Assembly (NCBI GenBank): GCA_015499995.1
Contig: JADNRV010000308.1
Location: 1-56,914 of the forward strand
Source: Flammula alnicola
Taxonomy: Eukaryota; Basidiomycota; Agaricomycetes; Agaricales; Strophariaceae
DNA: 56,914 nt
Direction of reading: 5' to 3'
Shown: piece after piece, positions 10,435-22,029 of the stretch
How the letters are laid out: the number at the start of each line of letters is the position of its first letter
Position numbering within the stretch: position 1 is the first letter of the stretch
Notes under the pieces: model-generated
What the model saw: only the letters and a program-made list of their open reading frames with translations
Told to the model about the DNA's origin: nothing
Database searches by the model: none
Position numbers and translations under genes: made by a program

Positions 10435-13400
10435 ATGACCCACGCTGTTAAGAAAAGGTCTGTCAAATTTTATCACGCCTTTTTCCAGCTATGTTATCTC
10501 ATTCAACACTTTCTTTGTCAGAGCCCCTCCTAGCCCTTCCCTTGAACAGTCGGACAGCTCAGACTTCCCTGAGTCTATCCTGCTGCCGTACGTTCAAGCC
10601 ATTTTCTTAGGTTTTGTTTGCCTAACTGTTGGCTTCCCTTAGCTCCTCGCAGCCCTCTAAGCCGAAGAAGCGCCCAGCTCCTGAAAGTGACGGTAGCTCA
10701 GAAGTGTAACTATACCTTTACTTTACTTCCCAGTTATTTTCACACATTTTTTTTGCAGTGAAATCATCGAGAAACATATGGTCGTTTCAAATCTGACCTC
10801 CAAAAGGCCCAGCAGCAAGAGGTCGCATCGTAATCCTTCGCAAATGGATGATGGCGCTGTTGTTATCACGTACGTTATGGGGTACTTAATCTCTCATTTG
10901 TCTTTTAATGCAAAGTTTGCTTTAGCTCGCCTTCAGGAATACGCGCCGCTGCTGCCTCATCTGCCAAGAGACTTAGTTTTGGAAGTTTTGATGCCAAGTA
11001 AGTCATCTCTTTCTTTGCTGTGCTTCGTCTGACGCCTACCTATCCAACTTTCAAGAGAGCAAACTGCCTTCGATGAAGCATCTGCTCTCGCTCCGGCTGC
11101 AGAGATCCCAACTAAGCGCGTGTATGTCAATTACCTATCATTATCTTTCCTTTCTTCACCATGCATTTCTAGAAGAAAACCGTCCAGAAAAGCTGCTTAC
11201 ATGGCGGAAGATGAGAATACACTTCAAACTGAATGGTTAGTGCGCTGTTCCTTTTTGCGACCTCTTTTCAATAGATTAAATTCATTTATTTTCATTCTAG
11301 CAAGCGCTCACCTTCCAAGAAACAGCTGTGCGTTGTTTAATCTTCGATCATTTTAATAAATTGATCCCTTAATTTAGGCACTCTGAAACCTCTAGGACCA
11401 AGGCCACGGATCATATCGCTCATGACCCTACGGCCAAGCGCATTAAGCAAGAGAAAGGCATCCACGCAAAAGCGCACGCCGTTAAAGATGCCAGTCAAGC
11501 TGCAAGCGAATCTTGGGACTCTTGGGACTCCACAGATGCCGCTGCTTCAATGTATGTCGGATTTTATAGCAACGATATGGCTATCTTTGATCCCAGAATC
11601 ATTTTTATAGGCCTAAACCCCTCAAAAAATGTAATCAGTGCGTCATTTGTCCAATTCTTATCCTCGTTCTTTCTTATATGTCAATCAGGAGACAATCTAG
11701 AAAAGGTCGTCCACTTGCTGTGTCTGATGATGGTGGATCCATTGGGTCTCCTGTTGACTTAGATAAAAAGAAGTCTGTCATTGCTGTCACCTTTCTATAT
11801 TTTTTTCTTCTTATATTTTTTTTTCAGGAAAGAGGTCAAAGAGGGCAAAAGACGTGCCATTGCGCCATCTGAAGTTGGCGACAGCGAAGGGTCTGTTGAC
11901 ATTCCTTTAGGCCTTCAAATGGCCTCCAGAAAGTATGCTGCCACTTTGCCTCATTTTTCCTTCCTTTCGGCTGATTCTCTTTTAAGGTCTCAGATGCAGA
12001 AAGAGAGCGACTCTGATATTTCTGAGAACTTGAAGTAAGGCTTTGAATTCCTTCTTAGCAGCTCTAACGGGTTTTCTGCAGATCTCCTTCGCCTGTTCTA
12101 GAACCCGCCAAGAAGAAAACGAAGTATGCTCGTGGAGCAGGCGTTAAAGATTTGACAGCCTCGGCTAAAAAATCAAAAACTCGGTGTGTTATCGCAGTTT
12201 ACTGCTGCCCCTCTTTCTGTTTCTAACAAAAGCACTGCGTTAGTGACTTGTTGTCACCTACCAGTCGCGAGGATGTCCCGAAAAAGTCCTTGCTGCAGGA
12301 GCTGGATCTTTTGCTACAAGTTGGGGAACAAACAACCGCTGTTCCAGCTGATGCCCCTTTGGGCTCTCACGATGGGTATATCTCCAGTTCTTCACTATAT
12401 TTTTCCACTTATGCCCATTCTTTTCTTATATCTACAATGCAGGTCAGAGCGCGGCTCGGTAGTTGACGAGGAATCTGCTGAAGAAAAGGACATTTTCGAA
12501 ACGTACGTGATTTTGTTACATTTTGATCTTCTGCTTCACGCTGGTATAATATGACCGCTTCAGACCACCATCCAAAAAAGATGGTGTGAATGTAACTGCA
12601 AAGAATATGTACCCAAAACTTCCTCGGTCGTAAGTATTGTCCTACATTTCGAACTAGAAGTCTCTCCTCACACATGCAGAAGTTCCTGCACTGTCGCTCC
12701 CTACTTACATCAACCGCATGTCTTCGACATCTCTGACGGAGGAAAAGCTAGCTGCTTGTCAATTTCAACTGTTCTGGAGTGCCTTCCAAAGTCAGAATCA
12801 CGGTTCGTTGTCTTGATTTTGATTTCTTTCATTCTACTGACGGCTTGCTAGATCATTCAAGCAAGCAATTGAATTGTCATCCACTGGGTTCTTGGTTAAT
12901 CCCTCTCGTGCCAATATCGACGCGACTACTCTGGTGCAAAACTGTGCTGTTCATGCCGTCACCCACCAGAACACTGTCTTCATCTTCAATGGTGGCGTCG
13001 CCTCCTGTTCGATCGTCGACCCTGCCTTTGTGAACCAGGTTCGCATCCGCTGCATCTCTCTCTTTCTGATGGCACGCGACTATGAGCAGTGGCTGTCTTT
13101 CATTGCTTCATTATATAAAGCTGATACTTTCATTGGCTATGCCGAGAACAAAATTGTCACGATTTGTTCTCGAAAGGAAGGCGCAGCATCAGGCTCAAGT
13201 GGTCAAGCTTGTAAGTCTGAATTGCACTCTACTTCGTCCACTAGATTCAAAATTTATTGCAGCTTTCGGTACATTCTCCACTCCGGTTCAGTCGCCCAAA
13301 AAAAGAACAAAATATTTCGCCGACGTCGAGGCTGGATCTGGCGCTGCTCCACAAACCTCCAGTACGCCGCTCCGCCCATTCCCTTCCTACTTACAGTTTG

Positions 13401-13702
13401 AGGACGGAGGTTGGCCTTTTCTCTCTCGAATTTCTTGGTCTATGTTTCTCATTTATTACCTAGTCAAGATCTATGATGCGAGAAAGCAAAACTTCAAATT
13501 CACTTGCGATGGTATGGCGGACCTCCAGAAGCTACCATTGTATCAGAAAGGCTTGAAGGACCTGCCGGAATATTCGATTGTTTCAGTTGGGTACACGCTT
13601 AGTGCCTTCCCTTACTCCGGGTCCACCCAAGACAGCTCCAACACGCTGGCCCTTTCTTTGAATTTGCAGTTTGTAGTCTTACACGGCATACTTCCTAACT
13701 AG
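10435..13702 (+). CDS. Multi-exon Ser/Lys-rich protein of unknown function
   Basis: Start at 10435 (MTHAVKKR), 115 bp after TATAAAA. More than ten short exons with canonical GT-AG introns follow. The N-terminal two thirds is low complexity, with SPSLEQSDSSDFPESILLP, SSQPSKPKKRPAPESDGSS and repeated Lys/Arg patches that look like nuclear-localisation signals. The C-terminal third is globular-looking and open in a continuous spliced frame: ESRSFKQAIELSSTGFLVNP, NCAVHAVTHQNTVFIFNGG, FSTPVQSPKKRTKYFADV, YDARKQNFKFTCDGMADLQK, and an end VVLHGILPN at 13702. I do not recognise the family. The architecture resembles lineage-specific agaricomycete hypothetical proteins. No catalytic motif, signal peptide or membrane segment was seen. 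It is part of the cargo between the hAT-split gene and the captured kinase fragment. Confidence 0.6.
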
Positions 13703-13929
13703 AGGATTATGTATTCGCATTCTCTGTCCTCTATGCCTTCCTACTTGTTGATTGACATAGTATTTACTCGTTGGTTTATGGACAGTTAAAGTACCCCATT
13801 GCACGTTCGTATCCTTGGTAGCGTATCTGTTGTATTTGATCGTCGAGATGTATTGTGGGTCTTGACAAAAATTATGCTCTAAGCGCATCCGTTATTGAGT
13901 AAGATATTCATATTTGGATGTGGCCATGA

Positions 13930-14650
13930 CATTTGCCCATCACCATCTCTTCTTCCCTTACCGCTACCACTCGCCACCTTCGGGCATTCCCAGCCTTCTC
14001 ATCCACACTTGCGCATCTCTCATCCCAATATCACGCCTCTGCTTGCCATCTGTCGACCGCGACCTATCACATTCTCGTTCTTCCGTACCTTCTTCCGTGC
14101 CTTCCGGGTGGCGATCTCCTTGGATTGTTGAATAACGATGTTGCTTGGGGAAAATTGAGTAAGTCGGGCTTGAGGTGCTGCGTCTTACAATCCACTGATG
14201 TTGTGTTCTTGTCCTTTTTGATTTGTGCAGGCGCGTCCGTGTTGAGACGGATATGGTTCGAGCTGTGTAAACTGTCGGTTGGATGCACGGTGTCGGCCTA
14301 GTGCATCGCGACATCAGGCTTGAAAGTCAGTGCCGACTAGTCTTCTCTTACCGCTTTAATTGCTCACCTGTATCTCCTCGCTCCTCATCCAGACATGCTG
14401 CTCACAACGCCCACACTCAGCTCTCTGAGCCCTTCGTCATCTGTACCCAAACTCGCCTCCTTACCCCTACCACCAGTGCCCTTCATCAAGCTTACAGACT
14501 TTGGCCTCTCACGGTTCGTGGAGATCGATGCGAGTGGCGACGTCGTCCCACTTGGATGAAAGGAGGACCCAAGGCAAAAGCATCGTCGGAAATGCTACAG
14601 GTCAGCTTTAGAGCTCTCTTCTCGGTATCGCACCTTTGTCTCTAACGTTA
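13930..14650 (+). pseudogene. Fragment of a Ser/Thr protein kinase gene
   Basis: Broken frames contain kinase landmarks in the right order: YHILVLPYL and CLPGGDLLGLLNNDVAWGKLS (hinge and start of the C lobe) near 14060-14160, GWMHGVGLVHRDIRLES (catalytic-loop HRD) near 14280-14330, and FIKLTDFGLSRFVE (DFG) near 14485-14530. Intron-like gaps (gtgagt-type donors are poor) and at least one stop and one frame change lie between them. The ATP-binding N lobe, activation-segment end and C lobe are missing or unrecognisable, so it cannot make an active kinase. The retained spacing between motifs suggests capture of genomic DNA with introns rather than a retrocopy. Confidence 0.65.
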
Positions 14651-15059
14651 TCTTCAGACGTTGCCATCCTTCGGTTCGCGGATTTCATTGCCTCTGCCGA
14701 GATTGCTCGTCGTAGATGGGCAAATGTCTTCTGTAAAGATTTCAATTCCAAAGTATGTCGTCATCCTTGAAGGCTTCGTATATGATTAATACTAATGTTT
14801 GCGGTTTATTTCAGATGAAATATGCATTGCAATTACCTCGATTGTCTCCCTTGACTCCGCTCGAATGGCCTCTTGTTGCACCTTTGGCTCTCTGGGGCAA
14901 CTTCACCTGCGGCTGCTTCCTCCTTCCCTCAGGGGCACTCCATAAGTCCTCTTGCCGTCCTGCTCTCACGTCCTCGACCCCCACGGCGGACCCCCGATTC
15001 CTCTCTCTGCGCACGAGAAAGATCGTACCTCGGCCGTTCAAGAGAAATGGCCCCGCCAA

Positions 15060-15434
15060 GCGATCGGGGAGCGCGGCAAACTCGTGTGGGAGAGCTTTCA
15101 AAATTTAGTCGATTTCGATCAAGACGAGGGCCTCCAACAACTCGGAATACAGTCTTTGCTCTCGCGCATACCGGAAGGCCTGGAGCCTCTGAGAAAGCGA
15201 TTCGAGGCACGCATGAAGCAGGCTGGATTGAGCATGATCTTGAAGCTCGCTGGCGCGGTTGGTGCCAGCGTCGATTCTCTCGATACCACAGCTTACGCTG
15301 ATGCACCGCTGGAGGTTCAGAAGAAGAACTCGGAGTTCGCCAATGGGAGTTTCAAGGGCGTGGCCCGGTTTGCCGCCAGTCTTGATACGGCTTGTCGGAA
15401 GTTTTCCAATCGCAATGCTGCTACTGGATCCTAA
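15060..15434 (+). pseudogene. Fragment of a cullin gene (CUL1/CDC53-like)
   Basis: One frame reads RGKLVWESFQNLVDFDQDEG, LLSRIPEGLEPLRKRFEARM, EVQKKNSEFANGSFKG, FAASLDTACRKFSNRNAATG and then a stop at 15434. These phrases are characteristic of the middle cullin repeats of CUL1, the scaffold of SCF ubiquitin ligases. Only about 120 residues are present. The N-terminal adaptor-binding region and the C-terminal cullin-homology and neddylation region are absent. It lies just downstream of the kinase fragment and is likely another captured host piece. Weaker, possibly unrelated coding-like sequence lies at 14660-15050. Confidence 0.75.
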
Positions 15435-16176
15435 TCTATGCAAGCATTCAGGCCGTAAACCAACGTGGCTGTGGAATTGCTCCAAGAACGAACTGCGTAC
15501 GAACTGCCTCGATCAGCACATGCTCACGACGAGCTCGTACCAAATGGCTGCGCATCGTCTCTCGCCTCTATACCATAGGAGAATCCCATGTCTCATAATC
15601 CCAATGCTATTTAACTAGGGCAAGGATGGGGCTCAATTGCATAGAGTACATCTTGTAGACTAGGGCACTCGATTTAATAGAAATAGATTGGTTTATTTTT
15701 GTGTGAACGAAATGTAATACTTAGTCTGCTTCCAAATTCAAACCCAGCAGCCCGTTACGAAAACGCGTCCCGAAAACGCGTCCCACTCAACCAACGCATT
15801 GCAAAAACACGTCCAACTCAGCCAACGCACCACGCATTAACGCGCTACACATCCTGGCAACTGTGCACTTTTCTTGCAAGATCTGCTCGATCCATTTGCC
15901 GTTCGCCGTCTACCAGCAGTAAGTCTCAAACTCGCAGGTCGATTGAGCTCATGCCTGGGCTCTCGACCTGCTTTTTATCATCTACCATCGATGCTGACCC
16001 AGAGTATACCCCCTATAGCCCTGCAAAATACACACTAGCAGCTTCGCTTTCCCAACCCCTGTAAGCTCCGAATTTGCATGCTCATTTTGTCTGCCTTCAA
16101 TTGATAAGATGGCTTACCCATTGCATCATCTCTCAGAGAACACGACTCTGCGACACCAGACGCATAGCGCGCCGCA
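15435..16176. other. Spacer upstream of the TET/JBP gene with two ACGCGT boxes
   Basis: No convincing coding sequence. ACGCGT occurs at 15763-15768 and 15776-15781, 13 bp apart, within a degenerate repeat of the form AAAACGCGTCC that recurs as AAACACGTCC. ACGCGT matches the MluI cell-cycle box bound by MBF in ascomycete yeasts. Whether that applies here is inference. Confidence 0.35.
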
Positions 16177-17700
16177 ATGCCCTCTGTTACTGCGCCATCG
16201 CCCGATATCCTGCCCGTGATCGCTTCGCCGGATGCCGACTTTCCATCTCTTCTTCACAAAGCCATTGACGTAGAGGATGAATGCGATGAAAGCCTTCCAG
16301 GTAAGCGCCTTTTACTGCAGATTTTAAATTCTCAGGCAAAGGCTCAGCAATGTGTGCTCCCTTTTGTTGCAGGCGCTACGACTACTACTCAAGACCTGCA
16401 AGATGCGAGATTCAGCCCATCTCCACCTGCTGAGGATGTAGCAGGGCCAGGGCCGTCATGCCAATCCCGCCAGCACAAAAAACGACAGCGGGCCCGTAAC
16501 AATGAGATTTTAAGCCATGGCTATGGCCAATCTGCAAAGACTACGCGGAAACTCTTCAATGGCGCCCAGCCGGTGAAGACAGCACTCGATACCATCAATC
16601 TACCGGTTTCGAGTGGAGCTCATACGGCCCTGAATAGGCCTGCTCCCAAAAATCCTGGTGAAATTCCCAACATTAAAGATTTGGCTGATGATGGCTTTCA
16701 GTATATAGCTTGTAGTAAAGATGGGTGAGTATGCTTTCATCTAGCTGCATTTCATTTTGAGCTTATCTAAGATCTTGAATTTAGAGCACCTCGTCCCATT
16801 GTTGATCGTAATGGGCTCATTATCGGGCATATTGCACTGGCGCCTCAGGATGCTGCATACAGCAAAGATGCCATGGACCTTTTTGATGTGATTATTGAAG
16901 AATCGGATTTGAATATGTTCACAAAGCAAGAACTAAGCCATAAACGTGGAAACTTTCCAGCCATCAACTTCGGCTTTACCTTACCACATGGCTTTAAACA
17001 CCCAATCAACCTGGACAATCAGCACCATATGGAGAAGATTCATCGGATTTCTAGCTGCCCTGGATTCGCAAGAATTTCGGCCTTGCAAAACGGTATGGCT
17101 TAGACTCTGCATGCGCACTCTCCTGCTAATTACAAGCATTTAGCGAGCCTTGCATTCTGGAACCCGGGTGTCTACGAGTATCAGAAATCCCGCATAGAGC
17201 AACTCCTTGCCTATGACCCGAAGCTCAAGCGCACAACCCCCAAGACTATTTTCCCCACAACCGCCTGCAACTTCCGAAATGTATCTTGCTACAAACATCG
17301 CGATACCCAGAATTGTCCATTTGGGTGGTGCGCTATCACTGCGCTCGGAAACTTCGACCATACCCAAGGAGGGCACCTCATTCTCTGGGAACTGAAGCTC
17401 ATCATTGAGTTTCCACATGGGTGTACAGTTCTTATCCCCTCTGCAACGATCACGCACTCTAATATTCCGGTCGCTGACGGCGATGTTAGAGTGTCAATCA
17501 CTCAATATTGTGCTGGAAGTATCTTCCGCTACGTGGACAATGGATTCCGAACTGACAGGGCATTGCATGAGCAAGATAAGCCACGGTATGAAGAAGCTCA
17601 AGCAGCCAAAGAACATAGGTGGAAGATGTCACTAGGCTTGTTATCTACGCTTAAAGGCTTGAAGGCAGGAGGGCGTTCATCCATTGGCATGTTTCAATAG
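16177..17700 (+). CDS. TET/JBP-family 2-oxoglutarate/Fe(II) DNA dioxygenase
   Basis: Exons 16177-16300, 16373-16724, 16785-17092 and 17144-17700 join in frame and give about 446 residues. Start MPSVTAPSPDILPV. The N-terminal third is low complexity with a basic cluster (QHKKRQRARNN). The conserved region begins FQYIACSKDGAPRPIVDRNG. The catalytic core follows in exon 4: SLAFWNPGVYEYQKSRIEQL, CYKHRDTQNCPFGWCAITAL (HxD iron ligands), GGHLILWELKLIIEFPHGC, LIPSATITHSNIPV (distal His) and VRVSITQYCAGSIFRYVDNG (Arg for 2-oxoglutarate). This is the fungal TET/JBP pattern; such enzymes oxidise 5-methylcytosine in DNA. All expected metal and co-substrate residues are present, so activity is plausible. 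In Agaricomycetes this family is expanded and often transposon-linked, classically with KDZ elements. No KDZ transposase is visible here. Confidence 0.85.
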
Positions 17701-19817
17701 ATTATCTTATAAAATGCGAACTATATATACATATACAGATTCAGATTATGCAGCTCTACCTCTATGTTTTATGCAAGTAACATTTTACACAAGTAACCCC
17801 CTCATTTTACCATCAATGCAGGTCTATTACACAGGGTTAAGGCGACGCTGATGCTAGCATTTCTGTGTTGTTTTTTGCTTCTGAAGAAAGAAGACAGTGT
17901 TCGCAGTGACATCTCGCCCCGCATCCGCCAGTGTGCTGAAGGCCAAGCTCGACCCCCACCGCAATTCAAGCACAGACGAGCCGTCGAACGAAGCACGATC
18001 GGGTTGCGGCACGATGTCGAAGACGTGAGCAGAGCAGCCGAGGGTGTATGCGGGCGCCGGGCGGTGGGTGCTGCTTTGGCAGTGTCTCTCGCCTCCTTCT
18101 GGGCTTGCTGTTGACCGCCGCTCTTGTCCGTAGGGTTTCTGGGCACTCTGAAATGCGAAAATGTAAGCGAGGGTTCGTTTTCATAGCTGTAGGAATGCAC
18201 TAACCTGCTTACCCATACATCTCCTCTCATCATTCTACGTAGATCAAAGAATCCACAACCCATGAGGCGAACGACGCTACAGACACAGACTGCTGGCAGC
18301 GTAGGGTGGGAGGTGGCGGCGAACATCAGCATCGAAGTTTTCGGGGTTGACGGTGCATCTCTCGTCTCATTCTGGTTGCTACTCAGATGCGGAGCCATTT
18401 CACTTCTGCAAACATGGAAACATGAGCCAAAGAAATCGCTGAGTCTGTATTCCTTGGGTAAAGAGTGATGGCCTACCTTTCGAGACTAACTCAGTTGCTA
18501 GAATCGGTCGAATTGCTTGCGCAGCTAACCCAGGCCTCCGTTGACACCGCTGCATCTGCCGATACCGCTGCATTGAGTCGATGAAGTTCGCCTCGCCATC
18601 GATGCTGCCAACGGCTGGCTGCGGCTTCATGTCTGAAGAGAGCTGCCGCTCTGCTCCGAGATTGCGGATTGTGTGCATACATGATTTGATGCAGCGTATA
18701 GGGAAAGGGTTCATGAGCTACCGAGCCCTCGAGCCATGAGCGAACTATCGGCATCCTACAGCAGGCAGGCTGTGCGGAGTTTGGCGAGACAGCAGTGGAG
18801 AGTGCAGCGGAAGGCGCGGAGGTGTAGAGAGGGTGTAGAGAGGGCAGCAGGGGGTGGGTGGGGATCTTGTTGAGCTGAGGCAATTGCTCAGCTCATACTA
18901 TTGGCGTGGTGGAGGTTTGGGGCATGGTCAGCGGCTGCAGGGGATCTCGATTGGCATTTCTCTCGCAGATACTGTGCCCTGCCCTCGAGCACGAGAACGC
19001 AAGTGCGATTTACACCCCGCACATCTACATCAATCGTCTACGCCGTTGGGAGGGCAGCAGGGTGGCCCTTTGAGCACGAGCGCGATTGGCGATTGCGAGG
19101 CCAGGGTCGCAGCCTAGTGGGGGTGGACCACGGGCGGCAGTGGGCACGATGGCCCATGTGGGTGAAGGCAGGAGAGCGCAGCCCATGGGCGGTGATGGGG
19201 GCGGCCCATCCTGATCGAGAAAGAGAAAGCGGCGATGGAGGCTCAAATGCTCAGGCATCGTGATTAATCCACGAGCTCACGTCTAGATAACGAGGTGAAA
19301 GCAACGAAGGTGAGTACAATGCCATGAAGAGATGCAGGATCGCACTGGCCTTGATTCATCTACAGAGACAAAGATCATTGCATAAAGGACCCCGGAGGGA
19401 CAAGAGGGGTACGCGGAGTCTACGCGAGCGTTGTGGTGGTAGGTACTGAGGCGAACACAATAGCTGCCATCTTCTGCCTTCTAGTAGCCTTCTATCGCGT
19501 TGAGTCGACGTTTGAGGGCAAGACGAGGATGACATGCTGCGATGACCAGAGCAACACCTGCAAGACGGCGGCATTAAACGTAGCCGACGTTCCGAAGCCT
19601 TGCAGTTCAGGGTTTGAAAAGGGGGTTACGAAGTCGAAAGGCCTGAGTAGACGGCTTAAGCCTTTATATCGGCATTCAGCATACTGCTGGCCGTTTTGGT
19701 TGGCACTTGTGCTGAGCAAGCCGCAAGCTTCATTCTTTATCAACGTGTGCTATAGAAAAGATACATGCATTGCTCGCTGGTTGACATGGCCAACCTAACC
19801 TCGAATCACAGCACTAG
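17701..19817. other. 2.1-kb stretch without a recognisable gene
   Basis: GC-rich sequence with several overlapping ORFs on both strands (for example 17802-18398 minus, 18491-18883 minus). These have biased, low-information translations rich in Ala, Arg and Ser. No motif was recognised. The mosaic feel, with GC-rich blocks changing abruptly near 18850 and 19300, would fit captured and decayed host fragments, but I cannot identify a source. Confidence 0.35.
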
Positions 19818-21349
19818 CTACGTTCTGAATTTCATGAATCCCCTACAACCATCAGACTGGCATTCACAAGGCACCCAGCCGTCGGGCATACTTGTCAGGG
19901 GGATGCTTTTGCCTTTCTCTTTTTTCTTGCCCTTTCCGCGGCCGTGCCCTGCAAGATAGATTGCCATCTCGGCGGCAAGCGGGTCGTAGTCGAACGTCAG
20001 CTCAGTTTGTGCAGGAATCTCTTGATTGGCGACGAACGCCATGAAGCCCATCCCGTGCTGCGCATTCCACAGTTGTCAGATGAGTAACTACGATGGTCGA
20101 GAATTCATGGTCCACTTACGCCAGGAGGAGTGTCGTGAACGCATGAATAGGTTTTCAAGTTTGGGGTACAGGAGTGGCTGAATGAAAGCGTACATGAAAA
20201 CGCTGGTAATTTATTAGACCTGAAGCATTACTTACTTGAGAAAGCGAGTCCAATTCCCTGCAGAGAAAATTATGCTGGTAAGTATACGTCTGAAATGCTC
20301 GAGAATCACCCACCATGATTCTTGGAATATACAGTGAATTGATCGTGTGCTGGCGCTGAAGCAGAGGGATCAAAGACGTTTTCATCGCCGTCAATGTCGA
20401 AGCAAAAAAATGCATCCTCCTCCAGAAAAGCTAAGGCTTTAGTACGACGGCTAGAATAATTTCATAAATTTAGTTGGGTTGATCAAAACAGCATCCAGAG
20501 ATGCTCACATCAACAAGCCTGTATGCACTCCCAAAACCTTCCCCACTTCAACGTCAACCAATGCACGGACACCCCAGCTCAATTGTTCCTTCTTGAAAAC
20601 CTCAATAGCAATGTCCCTGGGTTGTTGAGACACGCGATTTTTGCATTGCTCCAGTATGCAAGTGCAAAGCTATCCACATCGCAAATTAGCCTTGATGATA
20701 TGCGCCTTCATGGCAGAAAGCATACCTTATTGCACTCTATAACCTCCAACCCCGATGGGACGTTGAAAGCGAACAGCCCCTATGATGGCATGGCGTCAGA
20801 ATAAAGATAAGGTAAATGAATGCAGCCCTACCTCTTGAGTATATGCAGATCCTGTCAACTCTGAATCGTCGATGGCATCAGATGCCTGAATGCAGGAGCA
20901 GGCCTCACTGCCATTGCACTCTGTGCAAGTGCACGAAATCAGAAAGCCTTCATCAGGCTTTTCAACGTCTGAATCGCTGCTCTCATCTTATTTAGTATGC
21001 ATTAGAAATAGCGAATATGAGTAGAACTCACAGAACGTAGTCGTTTTCGAGGTACGTGAAATCATCATCGATAGGCAAGGCCTCATCATCCACTTCATTT
21101 GTGATAGCTATTGCGGCAGCTCCGAAGGTAGCTGCTATTTCTGACCACTTTGTGGCTAGACATTGTCTCCTAGGTAAACGTTTATCTCTTGGGAAGTAAG
21201 ACAGCCAAAATGAAAGCGACGTACTTTGCCTTGTTATCGGTTTGACCGCTGCCTAAGGCCAGCGGTTTCTTCGATGATCGAAGCTCAAAGGATAGAGCTT
21301 GCAGTCTCTTTTTCATGGTAGATGAACGGGGGAGCTGGGATTGAGGCAT
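19818..21349 (-). CDS. SUV39-like SET-domain histone H3K9 methyltransferase
   Basis: Start at 21349 ([17 protein letters not shown]). A further ORF at 21575-21400 could be an upstream exon. Spliced exons give FTYLENDYV, then a pre-SET Cys cluster ([30 protein letters not shown]), a SET domain with [23 protein letters not shown] joined across an intron to NHSCTPNL (cofactor-binding NHSC), ELTFDYDP (catalytic Tyr region), and a post-[17 protein letters not shown], ending KFRT at 19818. A basic insertion ([14 protein letters not shown]) precedes the post-SET motif. No chromodomain is visible. Family members trimethylate or dimethylate H3K9 in heterochromatin using SAM. All diagnostic residues are present and every junction examined keeps the frame, so it looks functional. 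It lies in the cargo next to the TET/JBP gene, in convergent orientation. Confidence 0.85.
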
Positions 21350-22029
21350 ACGAAGGCGAGCTTAGATTTTATAAGTCAATGCAAGAAGTCGAAGATAATA
21401 TGAGCACGTAAAATCTTATCTTCGCGCAGCTATCAGTAGAGCAGCCATATGGCCCATCAAGGCTGCAGTCAGAGGTCTTCGCAATTCCGCTATTCTCCTC
21501 GGCATTGGTCTTCAATTCTTGAATTCGAAGCCTGTTGAGATGTATTAGACGCTGAAGAAGCAGGCGTCGCACATGGAAGGGTTTGATGCAGGAGGAGCAT
21601 GGGTCTCTGTGAGGTTCTGAGGTGATGGAGAGATGGATCGTTTTCTATTCGAGCGACATGTAATGCGTAAAAGATAATAATTTATCCCAAAGAGAGCGAG
21701 GTAAACCACTTCGAAGGTCACGTGTGCTATTTGTTAGTATTTGTGCAGTTTCGCTGATCGTTGGACGATTTGAACTTCGAAACTTGAGCTTGAACTCTCA
21801 GCTGCATCGCCGACCTCTGTCCAATATGCTGCCTCTGTACCGCCATTTCTCCTTGCTGTCAATGTTGCTAATCTGCATCTCTTGCTGTATAACCACTGAA
21901 AGTATGGGGTTTATTTGTCCTTACTGCATGCAAGAATTACTAATGGATTGGTTTGTTTTTCTTTTGTAGATTTTGGTCACCCTGGAGGCCATTTCAACAG
22001 CGAGGCCTTTTTGCCACCTCTGACAGATG
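21350..22029. other. Spacer between the SET gene and the repeat tract
   Basis: Contains the possible 5' exon of the SET gene (minus, 21575-21400; MRRLLLQRLIHLNRLRIQEL). Otherwise no recognisable gene. Confidence 0.35.
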
